From the NCBI GenBank assembly GCA_002747435.1, contig PDPH01000050.1:1-64000 (forward strand): 64,000 nt of DNA. The letters run 5' to 3'. Origin of the DNA: Pseudomonadota bacterium. GTDB lineage: Bacteria; Pseudomonadota; Gammaproteobacteria; Thiotrichales; Thiotrichaceae. A program made the translations under genes and the position numbers. The notes under the pieces are model-generated. The model was not told the origin of the DNA and ran no database searches. It saw nothing but the letters and a program-made list of their open reading frames with translations. Position 1 is the first letter of the stretch, and every line of letters begins with the position of its first letter. Shown piece by piece: positions 40,572-48,056 of the stretch.

Positions 40572-40599
40572 TGAAGTATTTAAACAATAGGCGGTGTGT

Positions 40600-41928
40600 A
40601 TGGTAAGTACAAACAGCACCCCTTTGCGCGTATCATTGCTGGGCGTAAGCTCACATAATCGTGCAATTTTGGAGTTTTTCTTTGCCGGTACAGGCAAGCA
40701 CTTATTTAAACTGGTGCCAGAGGCTGAAGCAGAAGTCATCATTGCCGACTTTGATCATCCGGGCACTGAACAGGAATGGCAACAACACGCTGCTGAACAA
40801 CAACGTCCATGCGTTATTCTATCCATGCGTGAGGTACAGATTCCACAAACAGTCTGGGTAGCCAAACCTTTAAGCACACAAGCACTCACGCAAGCAGCCA
40901 GCCAAGTACGTGCTTTATTGCCTGAAACAATGGCTTCAAATCCTGTCGTCGATACCAGCTCCAGCAGCAAGACAGAAGTGGATTTCACAACGACTCTTCC
41001 CGCTACCCCACAGCCATTTGGTTTAATGCACCAGAAACGCCGCCTACAAAAGCCAGCCTTAGTAGTGCCCGTCACAGAAGCTACGCAAGAGCCTCGCATC
41101 TCTCCTGCTAAAACAGATAAACCAACGGAAAACGAAACAAAGCAACCAAAACCCCAAGCACCACCACGACCCAAAACCATTACACCGCTATCCCCACAAG
41201 CGACAGCAGAGCAAGTCCAACGTTGGCAATTATTATGTGGTGAACGAGAAGATACTCACTTAAAAGACCTAGCAACACAAACGGACTGGTTTTATACACC
41301 TGAAACTTATTTAATCAGTAAAATCCGTGATGCAGTTAGACTCGCTAATCAATCAGCTCAACCTGTCCATCTCGAAATTGGTTTGCGATATAATATCTTG
41401 CTGCTACCCCATTCACATCAGGTTTTTAGCGATATAAGCTGGTATTCGGGAAAATTTGCCCAGCTATGCAGTACCCCTATACAGCCCGGACAGGTACAAT
41501 TACACATTCCCAGCACAACGGATTTGGTTGAACTGGAAAATAGACTACAAAAATACAGTAGCAACTTGGAAAAGCTGATTTGGACATCTAGTTTGCTGAC
41601 TGCCCATGGTCGCCTGAGTCGTTCAAGCGATATAGGACAAACCCTAATACTAACCCACTGGCCCAATCTGACAAGAGTGGAGTCCATCCCCCATGTCATG
41701 AGGATCGCTGCAAGCTGGCATCAACGACCTGGCACTTTATTTGAAGTAGCCCAACGTTTAGACATACCACAACGGTATGTTGCGGCTTTTCATACAGCGG
41801 CAAGTGCTCTAGGCTTGTTAGTTGAACATCAAGGGACTATACCCATTAAGGAGAAAACTGAGCCGCAGCAAAACCGTGGACTCTTTGCGCGCTTGCTCAA
41901 ACGATTACTCGGAGGGGGTTCGAGATAG
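40600..41928 (+). CDS. pseudo-receiver protein of the GTPase/Roadblock locus
   Basis: 442 residues from the ATG at 40600 (AGGCGG site upstream; a GTG two codons earlier is less likely). Residues about 9-115 follow the receiver-domain pattern with VIIADFD (46-52) and a lysine-proline pair (K89, P90). The acidic pair at the first strand is missing (VSSHN), so phosphorylation is doubtful. A Pro/Lys/Thr-rich linker follows (about 115-205). The C-terminal half is unassigned; its last 60 residues look like a winged helix (EVAQRLDIPQRYVAAFHTAASALGLLV) and end in a basic tail. It is followed five bases later by the GTPase gene, suggesting direct partnership. Confidence 0.82.
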   Translation: MVSTNSTPLRVSLLGVSSHNRAILEFFFAGTGKHLFKLVPEAEAEVIIADFDHPGTEQEWQQHAAEQQRPCVILSMREVQIPQTVWVAKPLSTQALTQAASQVRALLPETMASNPVVDTSSSSKTEVDFTTTLPATPQPFGLMHQKRRLQKPALVVPVTEATQEPRISPAKTDKPTENETKQPKPQAPPRPKTITPLSPQATAEQVQRWQLLCGEREDTHLKDLATQTDWFYTPETYLISKIRDAVRLANQSAQPVHLEIGLRYNILLLPHSHQVFSDISWYSGKFAQLCSTPIQPGQVQLHIPSTTDLVELENRLQKYSSNLEKLIWTSSLLTAHGRLSRSSDIGQTLILTHWPNLTRVESIPHVMRIAASWHQRPGTLFEVAQRLDIPQRYVAAFHTAASALGLLVEHQGTIPIKEKTEPQQNRGLFARLLKRLLGGGSR

Positions 41929-41933
41929 GCTTT

Positions 41934-42473
41934 ATGACAACCAACAAAAAGATTATTTTCACAGGCCCCGTCGGGGCAGGCAAAACGACAGCGATTGCTG
42001 CCATTAGTGACATTGATATTGTCACAACAGATGAGTATGCCTCCGACATGACCAAAAGCCGCAAACCCCAAACGACTGTAGCGATGGATTACGGTTTGAT
42101 CCACTTAGGTGAAGACGAGCGGGTACACTTATATGGCACGCCTGGCCAGGAACGCTTTGACTTCATGTGGGACATTCTGACCAAGGGGGGAATAGGATTG
42201 ATTTTATTATTAGACAATACGCGCAAAGATCCTTTTCAAGACATGAAATTTTATACCAATGCCTTCCGCGACTTCATTAATAGACAACAAATGGTCGTCG
42301 GTGTGACCCGCATGGATCTGCAAGCCACGCCCAATCTAGGCAAATATCGGCAATGGCTGGATGAATTAGCCCTGCGTGCCCCCGTGTTTGAAATAGATGC
42401 ACGCGAACGTAGCGATGTTAGTGCACTCGTTCAAGCACTTCTGTATTCACTGGATCCTGGGGTGGTAGCCTGA
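41934..42473 (+). CDS. small Ras-like GTPase (MglA/Arf-like, COG2229 type)
   Basis: 179 residues. P-loop GPVGAGKTT (11-19), switch I threonine in the TKSRKPQTTVAMDYG region, G3 motif YGTPGQERF (about 65-73). The G4 motif reads VTRMD (normal NKxD) and G5 is DARE. This single-domain form resembles the bacterial small GTPases, such as MglA, that act with Roadblock proteins. In Myxococcus and some type IV pilus systems such GTPases set cell polarity and motility direction. It is flanked by genes for divergent and canonical Roadblock proteins, its likely regulators. The next gene starts on its last base (TGATG). Confidence 0.93.
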   Translation: MTTNKKIIFTGPVGAGKTTAIAAISDIDIVTTDEYASDMTKSRKPQTTVAMDYGLIHLGEDERVHLYGTPGQERFDFMWDILTKGGIGLILLLDNTRKDPFQDMKFYTNAFRDFINRQQMVVGVTRMDLQATPNLGKYRQWLDELALRAPVFEIDARERSDVSALVQALLYSLDPGVVA

Positions 42474-43123
42474 TGAGCGAATATATACTAAATGAAAACC
42501 TTTATATCGGCGCTACACCAGGCGGGGTCTATTATGCGGTTCAAGATGACGCGCCCGAGGCTGGCCGCGCTTTTATGCACCGTTTATTGCAACAAGGTGA
42601 AACGCCAGCATTCAATATAGACCTTGCTTGCGAGCTAAGTCAGTTGAAGAAGAAGCGAGCCTTGGAGTTTATCCACTGGTTGCAGGAAGCTGGTTTAATT
42701 ATCGGCCAAGAAAAACCAGAAACAGCACCAGACGATGCTTTAGAGCGTTTATTACCACCCTTACTACGTACTTTATCTGATGAAGGCAAAGCCATTTTAG
42801 CGGAAAGTCGTGGGCTTTACTTGGGAAGTGCTGGTTTCCCCCATGAAGCGGCTGAAGAGTTAGCTGCTCTCAGTGCTAATTTAAATATGGTTTATAAGCG
42901 TCACCGTGAATTATTGAGAGGCAATTTAGGCTATAGGCAACGAGCATGGGGATTAATTGATGCCAGTGGTAATAGTGAGGTGGGCTTTTGGCCTGTCTAC
43001 ATTGGTGTAAACCAGTTTACCTTGATTATTGGCGGTATGCCGCAGCTAAACCAGATCACCTTTAAACAACTGGTTTGGGCTCTGGAAATGCGCTATGGCA
43101 ACACAAGGCTAGAGAGTTTGTAA
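42473..43123 (+). CDS. divergent Roadblock-like protein with an N-terminal helical domain
   Basis: 216 residues. The N-terminal half (1-95) has a helix-turn-helix-like segment (ACELSQLKKKRALEFIHWLQEAGLI). The C-terminal half (about 105-215) follows the Roadblock/LC7 pattern: ILAESRGLYLGSAGF, then EEAAELAALSANL-type helix, strand AWGLIDASG, strand VGFWPVYIG, strand FTLIIGGMP and a final helix. That assignment is mine from the pattern and not certain. It overlaps the GTPase gene by one base, so the two products are probably made in step and interact. Confidence 0.72.
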   Translation: MSEYILNENLYIGATPGGVYYAVQDDAPEAGRAFMHRLLQQGETPAFNIDLACELSQLKKKRALEFIHWLQEAGLIIGQEKPETAPDDALERLLPPLLRTLSDEGKAILAESRGLYLGSAGFPHEAAEELAALSANLNMVYKRHRELLRGNLGYRQRAWGLIDASGNSEVGFWPVYIGVNQFTLIIGGMPQLNQITFKQLVWALEMRYGNTRLESL

Positions 43124-43206
43124 TACACTGGTACAAAAGGGAAACAATAAAAACCTTTATTACCAAACCACTTTATCTGGATTAAGATGCAAGGAGAAAA
43201 AGCCTG

Positions 43207-43569
43207 ATGCGTTCAGAAATGTTGAATTCTATACTTAGCGACCTGAATGGTTCCTCAGCAGATATAGAAGCCTCTGCCGTTCTATCCACAGACGGTTTGA
43301 TGATGGCTTCTATGCTACCATCGGGCATGGACGAAGACCGCGTGGGGGCAATGAGTGCCGCTATGTTATCGCTGGGTGATCGCACAGCAGAAGAGCTGGC
43401 GCGGGGCGCTTTAGAGCAAGTACTCATCAAAGGTGACCAAGGTTACATACTAATGACACATGCAGGCAATGATGCTGTCGTAACTGTACTGGCTAAACCT
43501 AATGCCCGTTTGGGTCTGATTTTTTTAGATGTTAAACGCGCAGCGGAAAACATTGCCAAAATTATCTGA
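43207..43569 (+). CDS. Roadblock/LC7 domain protein (MglB-like)
   Basis: 120 residues, a single Roadblock/LC7 domain: helix RSEMLNSILSDLN, strand ASAVLSTDGLMMAS, helix VGAMSAAMLSLGDRTAEELA, strands EQVLIKGDQGYILMTHAG and AVVTVLA, final helix. MglB-type proteins of this fold are GAPs for MglA-type GTPases. The start has an AAGGAG site ten bases upstream. It sits 83 bases after the divergent Roadblock gene. Likely the GAP or scaffold for the small GTPase two genes upstream. Confidence 0.93.
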   Translation: MRSEMLNSILSDLNGSSADIEASAVLSTDGLMMASMLPSGMDEDRVGAMSAAMLSLGDRTAEELARGALEQVLIKGDQGYILMTHAGNDAVVTVLAKPNARLGLIFLDVKRAAENIAKII

Positions 43570-43614
43570 CTCGATTTCTTCATGCCACTCTAACCTAGCA
43601 GCCGAAGAAATATC

Positions 43615-44106
43615 ATGAAAGATATGAAATATACAGACGTGCAACCAGGTTGCACGGAAACTGAGCTAACTTTCCAAGACGGAAGTCGTAGGCGGGTTTT
43701 CTATAATGAACAGGAAGTTCCTTATCCAGAGGGCAAATTAATTGTCTCACGGACTGATTTAACGGGCATTATCACACACTGTAATAACTCCTTTGTTGAT
43801 ATGTCCGCTTACAGCCATGAAGAACTTATAGGTCAGGCTCACCATATTTTGCGACACCCAGACATGCCTTCCCTAGCTTTTGCTGAAATGTGGTCAACCA
43901 TTCAGGCCGGTCAAAAATGGTCTGGCTATGTGAAAAACTTACGCAAAGACGGTGCTTATTATTGGGTTTATGCCACCATTATTCCCAATATCCGCCAAGG
44001 TGTTATTACTGGCTATACTTCTGTAAGACGCAAACCTTCCCGTTCTAAAGTTAATGAATGTGTCGCTCTATACAAGCGGCTAAGACTGGAGGAGGGCAAA
44101 GCGTGA
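43615..44106 (+). CDS. stand-alone Aer-like PAS domain protein
   Basis: 163 residues. A PAS domain at about 45-140, with the sequence LTGIITHCNNSFVDMSAYSHEELIGQ and the following HHILRHPDMPSLAFAEMW typical of the FAD-binding PAS of the aerotaxis receptor Aer. The rest of Aer (membrane hairpin, HAMP, signalling helices) is missing. The N-terminal 40 residues are novel. It could sense redox or oxygen and pass the signal by contact with other products of this locus. The stop overlaps the next start (GTGA). Confidence 0.88.
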   Translation: MKDMKYTDVQPGCTETELTFQDGSRRRVFYNEQEVPYPEGKLIVSRTDLTGIITHCNNSFVDMSAYSHEELIGQAHHILRHPDMPSLAFAEMWSTIQAGQKWSGYVKNLRKDGAYYWVYATIIPNIRQGVITGYTSVRRKPSRSKVNECVALYKRLRLEEGKA

Positions 44107-44849
44107 GATACTATTTTACCATTAGCCCCGATATTAGCCCTGATCGCATAGCAGCTTGGTATATTTTCAATACTTGGATGCAGCGCCATTTGGGTTGCTC
44201 TATTCGCTTAGAATTGTTTCATGGTTTTCAACCGCAAAGAGAGGCCATACAAAAAGATCAGATTGATCTGATTTATGCCAATCCCTTTGATGCTTCTACC
44301 TTGGTGCGTGAAAAAGGCTTTATTGCCTTGGCAGCCCCTATGGGTAAATCAGATGAAGCTATTATAGCAACCTATCAAGATGCAGCTTGGCTATGTATAG
44401 AAGACCTACCCGGCGTTTGTAACGTGGCGCTGACTGATACACCCGATGTCAATATGATTAGTCGCATTATGTTAGAGCCTGCTGACATTAAGCCAGAAGA
44501 TTTACAAATTAACCAAGTCGATACACCTATTATTGTGGCTAAGCAGCTATTAAATAAAAAAGTTGATATTGGTTTCTTTCTTGCTGAAGCTTACGACCAC
44601 CTATCCGATGTCATTAGTGCTGACTTGCGTCCACTGATACGTAGCGAAATTCATGATATTCGCCATGTGTTACTTAGCTCCCCACGAATGAAAGAACATC
44701 ACGCCGGCTTGTGTGAACTATTAGCAGGTATGTCCCATAACCCTAAAGGTCAAGATATATTACAAAACTTGGGATTTATCGGTTGGGATATGCTGCAACA
44801 AGAAGATGCAGAATTCATGATTGATTTAATGGATACACTGGTAAGCTAA
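44103..44849 (+). CDS. PhnD-like substrate-binding protein lacking a signal peptide
   Basis: 248 residues from the GTG at 44103. It overlaps the PAS stop and has GGAGG nine bases upstream; a longer reading from 44058 lies inside the PAS gene and is rejected. The fold is that of phosphate/phosphonate-binding proteins (PhnD/TauT type): FTISPDISPDRIAAWY, LIYANPFDASTLVREKGFIALA, and a C-terminal helical end. Members normally carry a signal peptide and feed ABC transporters; this one starts directly with the first strand and has no transporter genes nearby. It is presumably a cytoplasmic ligand-binding or sensor protein. The next gene starts two bases after the stop. Confidence 0.85.
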   Translation: MRYYFTISPDISPDRIAAWYIFNTWMQRHLGCSIRLELFHGFQPQREAIQKDQIDLIYANPFDASTLVREKGFIALAAPMGKSDEAIIATYQDAAWLCIEDLPGVCNVALTDTPDVNMISRIMLEPADIKPEDLQINQVDTPIIVAKQLLNKKVDIGFFLAEAYDHLSDVISADLRPLIRSEIHDIRHVLLSSPRMKEHHAGLCELLAGMSHNPKGQDILQNLGFIGWDMLQQEDAEFMIDLMDTLVS

Positions 44850-44850
44850 A

Positions 44851-46374
44851 ATGAATAAAAAGCACTATTGGCAAGGACTTATTCTCAGTGGGCTGCTGGC
44901 CAGCACAGCAGCCATTGCACAAACGGCTTCTCGCACGATAGAAATTCAACCCAATGACACACTAAGCGAAATCGTTGCCCGCTATTACCCAGTTGACAAC
45001 AATGCTCGACTGTTGATCATGCAACATCTACTGGAAAAAAACCCCCAAGCTTTTGCCAAGGGTAATATCAATTACTTACGCGTGGGTCGTCAGCTAACAC
45101 TCATTGATATTAAAGCTATTCCAGGTATTCGTATTATCGATGAACCAACTAAAACTGAAACCGAAACCGCTACCACAAGCTCACCTGCCGCCCATACTAC
45201 GTCTACTTCGCAAACTCGTCAAAACGAGTTAAGCCAACAGATTGAGCGCCTGACTACTGAAAAAGCAAGCTTACAACAACAGCTAGAACAGTTACAAAAA
45301 GATACCCAACAATCGCAAACTAAACTAGAAACCACTAGCACCCAACTACGTGATGAAAATGCCAAACTTAAGCAAGCATTAGAACAAGCCAAAGCTCAGT
45401 TGACTGAAGCACAAACTACACCCGCTGCCATACCGTCGGGAACAAAAGCTGAACCTGTGTTGGATGAAAACGGCAATCCGGTAGACATGGCCGCTATGGA
45501 AGTCGAGATGCTCAAAGAGCAACTTGATTCGCTGGACGCTGCCAATCTTGAAATTCGTGACGAAAATACCAAACTCAAGCAGGAACTAGAACAAGCCAAA
45601 ACTCAGTTGGCTGAAGCGCAAGCCGCACCCGCCACCACAACGTCGGGAACAGAAGCTGAACCTGTGTTGGATGAAAATGGCAATCCGGTAGACATGGCCG
45701 CTATGGAAGTCGAGATGCTCAAAGAGCAACTTGATTCGCTGGACGCTGCCAATGTTGAAATCCGTGCAGAAAATGAAGCACTTAAACAGCAGCTAGCAAA
45801 TGCTCAAGCGCTAACAAGCCCTACAGATACAAAAAGCAGCACTGAAATTGATGTCTTGCGTAATGAACTAACACAAGCGCAACAAGAACTGCAATTAGCA
45901 CGCGCGGCTCTGGCTAATGCTGAATTGACCCAACATCAACAAAGCCGCTCCTTAGCTTGGTGGATTTGGGGACTACTGTTACTTAGCCTACCTTTAGCTT
46001 GGTTCTTAGGACGACAAAGCAAGTCAACATCGACACCGGCTCATGCTGCTACTAACACTGCTGACGATAATAATGCTTTATTATTGGGTCTGCGTGAGAC
46101 AGAGCCCAACAGTGCTGTAACGACTACGACTACACCTACTGAACAAACGGTTTATCCAGAATTAACCGAACTGACAGGGTTACCGTCCAATACTGCTGTT
46201 GCAATAACCAGTAACGATGACACTGCTGAGGCTGCTCTAAAGCTGGACATTGCTCGTGCTTATCTTGATTTACGAGATCCACAATCAGCACTACCGATTC
46301 TACAAGAGGTGTTAGTGGAGGGCGGACAACAGCAAAAGCAGGAAGCTAAAGAAATTTTATCCTTTATTTCCTAA
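44851..46374 (+). CDS. FimV-like LysM membrane protein with duplicated coiled-coil segment
   Basis: 507 residues. Signal peptide or anchor (1-24), LysM domain (about 29-86), a Thr/Ser-rich linker, a long coiled coil (about 125-360), a membrane segment (about 367-387) and a cytoplasmic part ending in a FimV C-terminal motif (about 460-507, AALKLDIARAYLDLRDPQSAL). This is the FimV/TspA layout. Pseudomonas FimV is a polar landmark for type IV pili and activates CyaB, while related HubP directs pole organisation. It is shorter than Pseudomonas FimV (about 900). The coiled coil contains a 69-residue unit repeated in tandem (residues 167-235 and 236-304). Confidence 0.9.
   Translation: MNKKHYWQGLILSGLLASTAAIAQTASRTIEIQPNDTLSEIVARYYPVDNNARLLIMQHLLEKNPQAFAKGNINYLRVGRQLTLIDIKAIPGIRIIDEPTKTETETATTSSPAAHTTSTSQTRQNELSQQIERLTTEKASLQQQLEQLQKDTQQSQTKLETTSTQLRDENAKLKQALEQAKAQLTEAQTTPAAIPSGTKAEPVLDENGNPVDMAAMEVEMLKEQLDSLDAANLEIRDENTKLKQELEQAKTQLAEAQAAPATTTSGTEAEPVLDENGNPVDMAAMEVEMLKEQLDSLDAANVEIRAENEALKQQLANAQALTSPTDTKSSTEIDVLRNELTQAQQELQLARAALANAELTQHQQSRSLAWWIWGLLLLSLPLAWFLGRQSKSTSTPAHAATNTADDNNALLLGLRETEPNSAVTTTTTPTEQTVYPELTELTGLPSNTAVAITSNDDTAEAALKLDIARAYLDLRDPQSALPILQEVLVEGGQQQKQEAKEILSFIS
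45349..45762 (+). repeat. 207-bp in-frame tandem duplication inside the FimV-like gene
   Basis: Two copies, 45349-45555 and 45556-45762, with a third partial copy after. Within each, about 97 bases (from 45448 and from 45655) are nearly identical at the DNA level, encoding AEPVLDENGNPVDMAAMEVE and following. The first part of the unit (heptad coil RDENAKLKQ) is more diverged. The low divergence suggests recent duplication or gene conversion. Adds one 69-residue unit to the coiled coil. Confidence 0.95.
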
Positions 46375-46410
46375 AAATGGCGTCATATCAAGCTCGCTAT
46401 TGGCAATTTA

Positions 46411-46486
46411 TAGAGCATTCAAACAGTTAATCAGGGAGTCTGCTACGCACATGCCTCCTAAAATAGCATGTGCCAGTGCTCTATTT
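46411..46486 (+). other. structured intergenic element after the FimV-like gene
   Basis: TAGAGCA (46411-46417) can pair with TGCTCTA (46477-46483). Nested inside, GCACATGC (46447-46454) pairs with GCATGTGC (46466-46473) around an 11-base loop reading CTCCTAAAATA. A short ATTT follows. It could be a terminator with a weak T tract, a transcript-stabilising element or a small structured RNA. The rest of the gap to 46605 holds only a further short inverted repeat (AGTCAG near 46496, CTGACT near 46515). Confidence 0.45.
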
Positions 46487-46605
46487 CACACTGATAGTCA
46501 GGATTAACTATTACTGACTGTCAATTAATGCCACTTAATTACCCCCTACATGGCTGGAATGTTTTATATTTCAAGCTTGAATCAAACAATGCTTGGGAGA
46601 ATGGA

Positions 46606-47307
46606 ATGTCCAGTAATAATAAGCAAAGCGTTAAACAGGTTTTTATACGCCTGTCTGCTGTAGTGTTTTTTATTAGTGTAGGTTTAGCGAGTGCCACAGT
46701 CTTGTGGAAGTATGAGTTTATTCAAACCAGTTTGACTCAACAGTCAAATAAAGCACTGGCTCAGCAGAATCTTCCTCCGGTTAACATAACCTTCGACGGG
46801 CGTGATGCTCAAGTGAGCGGATTGCTTGGCGATGAAAAACAGATTGAGCCAATTATTGCCTCAATTTACCAAGTAGAAGGTGTGCGTAAAGTCGAAAATC
46901 TATTAACACTCGCCCCAGAAGTGACTACAGCAGTACCAGTATTAAGCCAAACCTCGCTAGAACAAATCAGCACTTTGGAACAAAAATTAGCAAAGCTACC
47001 CTTAGATCAAGTAACGTTCCAATATGCTAATGCGGCTCTATCCCCCAGCGCTGAACAAACACTCAATCAGTTAGCTGACTTGCTCAAGCAATATCCCAAT
47101 ATACCGATTGCAATTAGTGTGCATACCGAAAAAACCGGCACGGTATTGGGGCAAGTCAAAGCCAGCCACGCTCGGGCACTAGTGGTACGCCACTATCTTG
47201 TTGAACAAGGCATCGCTGCAACAAGGCTAGTCATTGAGGATAAAGACAAAGACACAGCGGCTCAATCTAATCTGCCCAGCGTAAAACTCAGGGTTTTAAA
47301 GGAGTAG
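46606..47307 (+). CDS. BON and OmpA-like domain protein
   Basis: 233 residues from the ATG at 46606 with GGGAGA upstream; a longer reading from 46528 adds a tail with no typical signal. One membrane segment (about 12-34) anchors the protein. Residues about 56-103 look like a BON domain (VNITFDGRDAQVSGLLGDEKQI). Residues about 130-233 resemble the OmpA peptidoglycan-binding domain, with the RALVVRHYLVEQGI helix retained but the usual GHTD motif reduced to VHTE. Peptidoglycan binding is therefore plausible but not certain. It is cotranscribed with the next gene (three bases apart). Confidence 0.85.
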   Translation: MSSNNKQSVKQVFIRLSAVVFFISVGLASATVLWKYEFIQTSLTQQSNKALAQQNLPPVNITFDGRDAQVSGLLGDEKQIEPIIASIYQVEGVRKVENLLTLAPEVTTAVPVLSQTSLEQISTLEQKLAKLPLDQVTFQYANAALSPSAEQTLNQLADLLKQYPNIPIAISVHTEKTGTVLGQVKASHARALVVRHYLVEQGIAATRLVIEDKDKDTAAQSNLPSVKLRVLKE

Positions 47308-47310
47308 TGT

Positions 47311-48045
47311 ATGAGCTTGCTAGCTATTCAAATTACTTTGGTCTTATTCCTAGTTTTTGTACTAGGGGTACTCGTTGGATGGAGCATATATAAGCTAATG
47401 CGCCGTAGCATTGATAAAGCATGGCTGAATGAATTACTGCGTTTACGCAAATCACGCAAAAAACTATTGGAACGAGCTTGTCGCTATCGTCAACAATCCA
47501 GACAAAAAGAAACTCAAAGAAAACAATTAATGGATTTACTGGAAACACGCACAGATCACATCACGTTTAGCAGGGTACGCCAACAATTGGAACATTGCCG
47601 TACCCAACTACATCATGCCAATGCTTTATTAAGACAGCGTGAGCAACATATCTTGAAACTATTAGATGTTGTGCGCTTACTCAAAGGCCAAGTGGACAGA
47701 CATCAAGCCCAAAGTTTGACAGTTTTACCAAACAGTCCATCCAATGCAATCCCTTATGCCTCTGGACATAAACACAAAGCCCTGCCTGATGATGATTTCT
47801 TGTTAATTGAAGGCATCACCGCTGAAATAGCACGAAAATTACGCCAATTAGGTATTACTAGCTATAGACAATTGGCCGAATGCACTCCCAAACAACAACA
47901 AACTATCCAACAACTCATTGGTCAAGGTAATGTGCTACCCATTCACCGCTGGACACGTACCGCACTAGATTTGTACCGCAATAAATATGAGGCCAAACCT
48001 CAGGCTCGGCCATCTTTTGCCGATAAAGCGGTTGGACAACTTTAG
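47311..48045 (+). CDS. membrane-anchored coiled-coil protein with helix-hairpin-helix domain
   Basis: 244 residues. A membrane segment (4-28) is followed by a basic coiled coil (about 34-135). The C-terminal domain at about 158-240 resembles the helix-hairpin-helix domain found at the end of several membrane proteins (DDDFLLIEGITAEIARKLRQLGITSYRQLAE), the motif used for nucleic-acid or protein contact. Function unknown. As last gene of the 40-48 kb series it may link an envelope structure to DNA or to a cytoplasmic partner (inference). Confidence 0.82.
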   Translation: MSLLAIQITLVLFLVFVLGVLVGWSIYKLMRRSIDKAWLNELLRLRKSRKKLLERACRYRQQSRQKETQRKQLMDLLETRTDHITFSRVRQQLEHCRTQLHHANALLRQREQHILKLLDVVRLLKGQVDRHQAQSLTVLPNSPSNAIPYASGHKHKALPDDDFLLIEGITAEIARKLRQLGITSYRQLAECTPKQQQTIQQLIGQGNVLPIHRWTRTALDLYRNKYEAKPQARPSFADKAVGQL

Positions 48046-48056
48046 CGTTAAATGCC

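Noticed and set aside
39934..40587. Minus-strand frame of 217 codons opposite the helical-repeat gene
   Set aside because: Coding-like features (start site spacing, operon fit) favour the plus-strand gene; the antisense product is His/Pro/Leu-rich with no recognisable domain.
44058..44102. Upstream extension of the PhnD-like gene
   Set aside because: It lies inside the PAS gene in another frame, and the GTG at 44103 has a far better ribosome-binding site.
46487..46605. Possible short gene before the BON/OmpA-like gene
   Set aside because: The frame from 46528 is in phase with the next gene but gives an N-terminus with no signal pattern and no ribosome-binding site.
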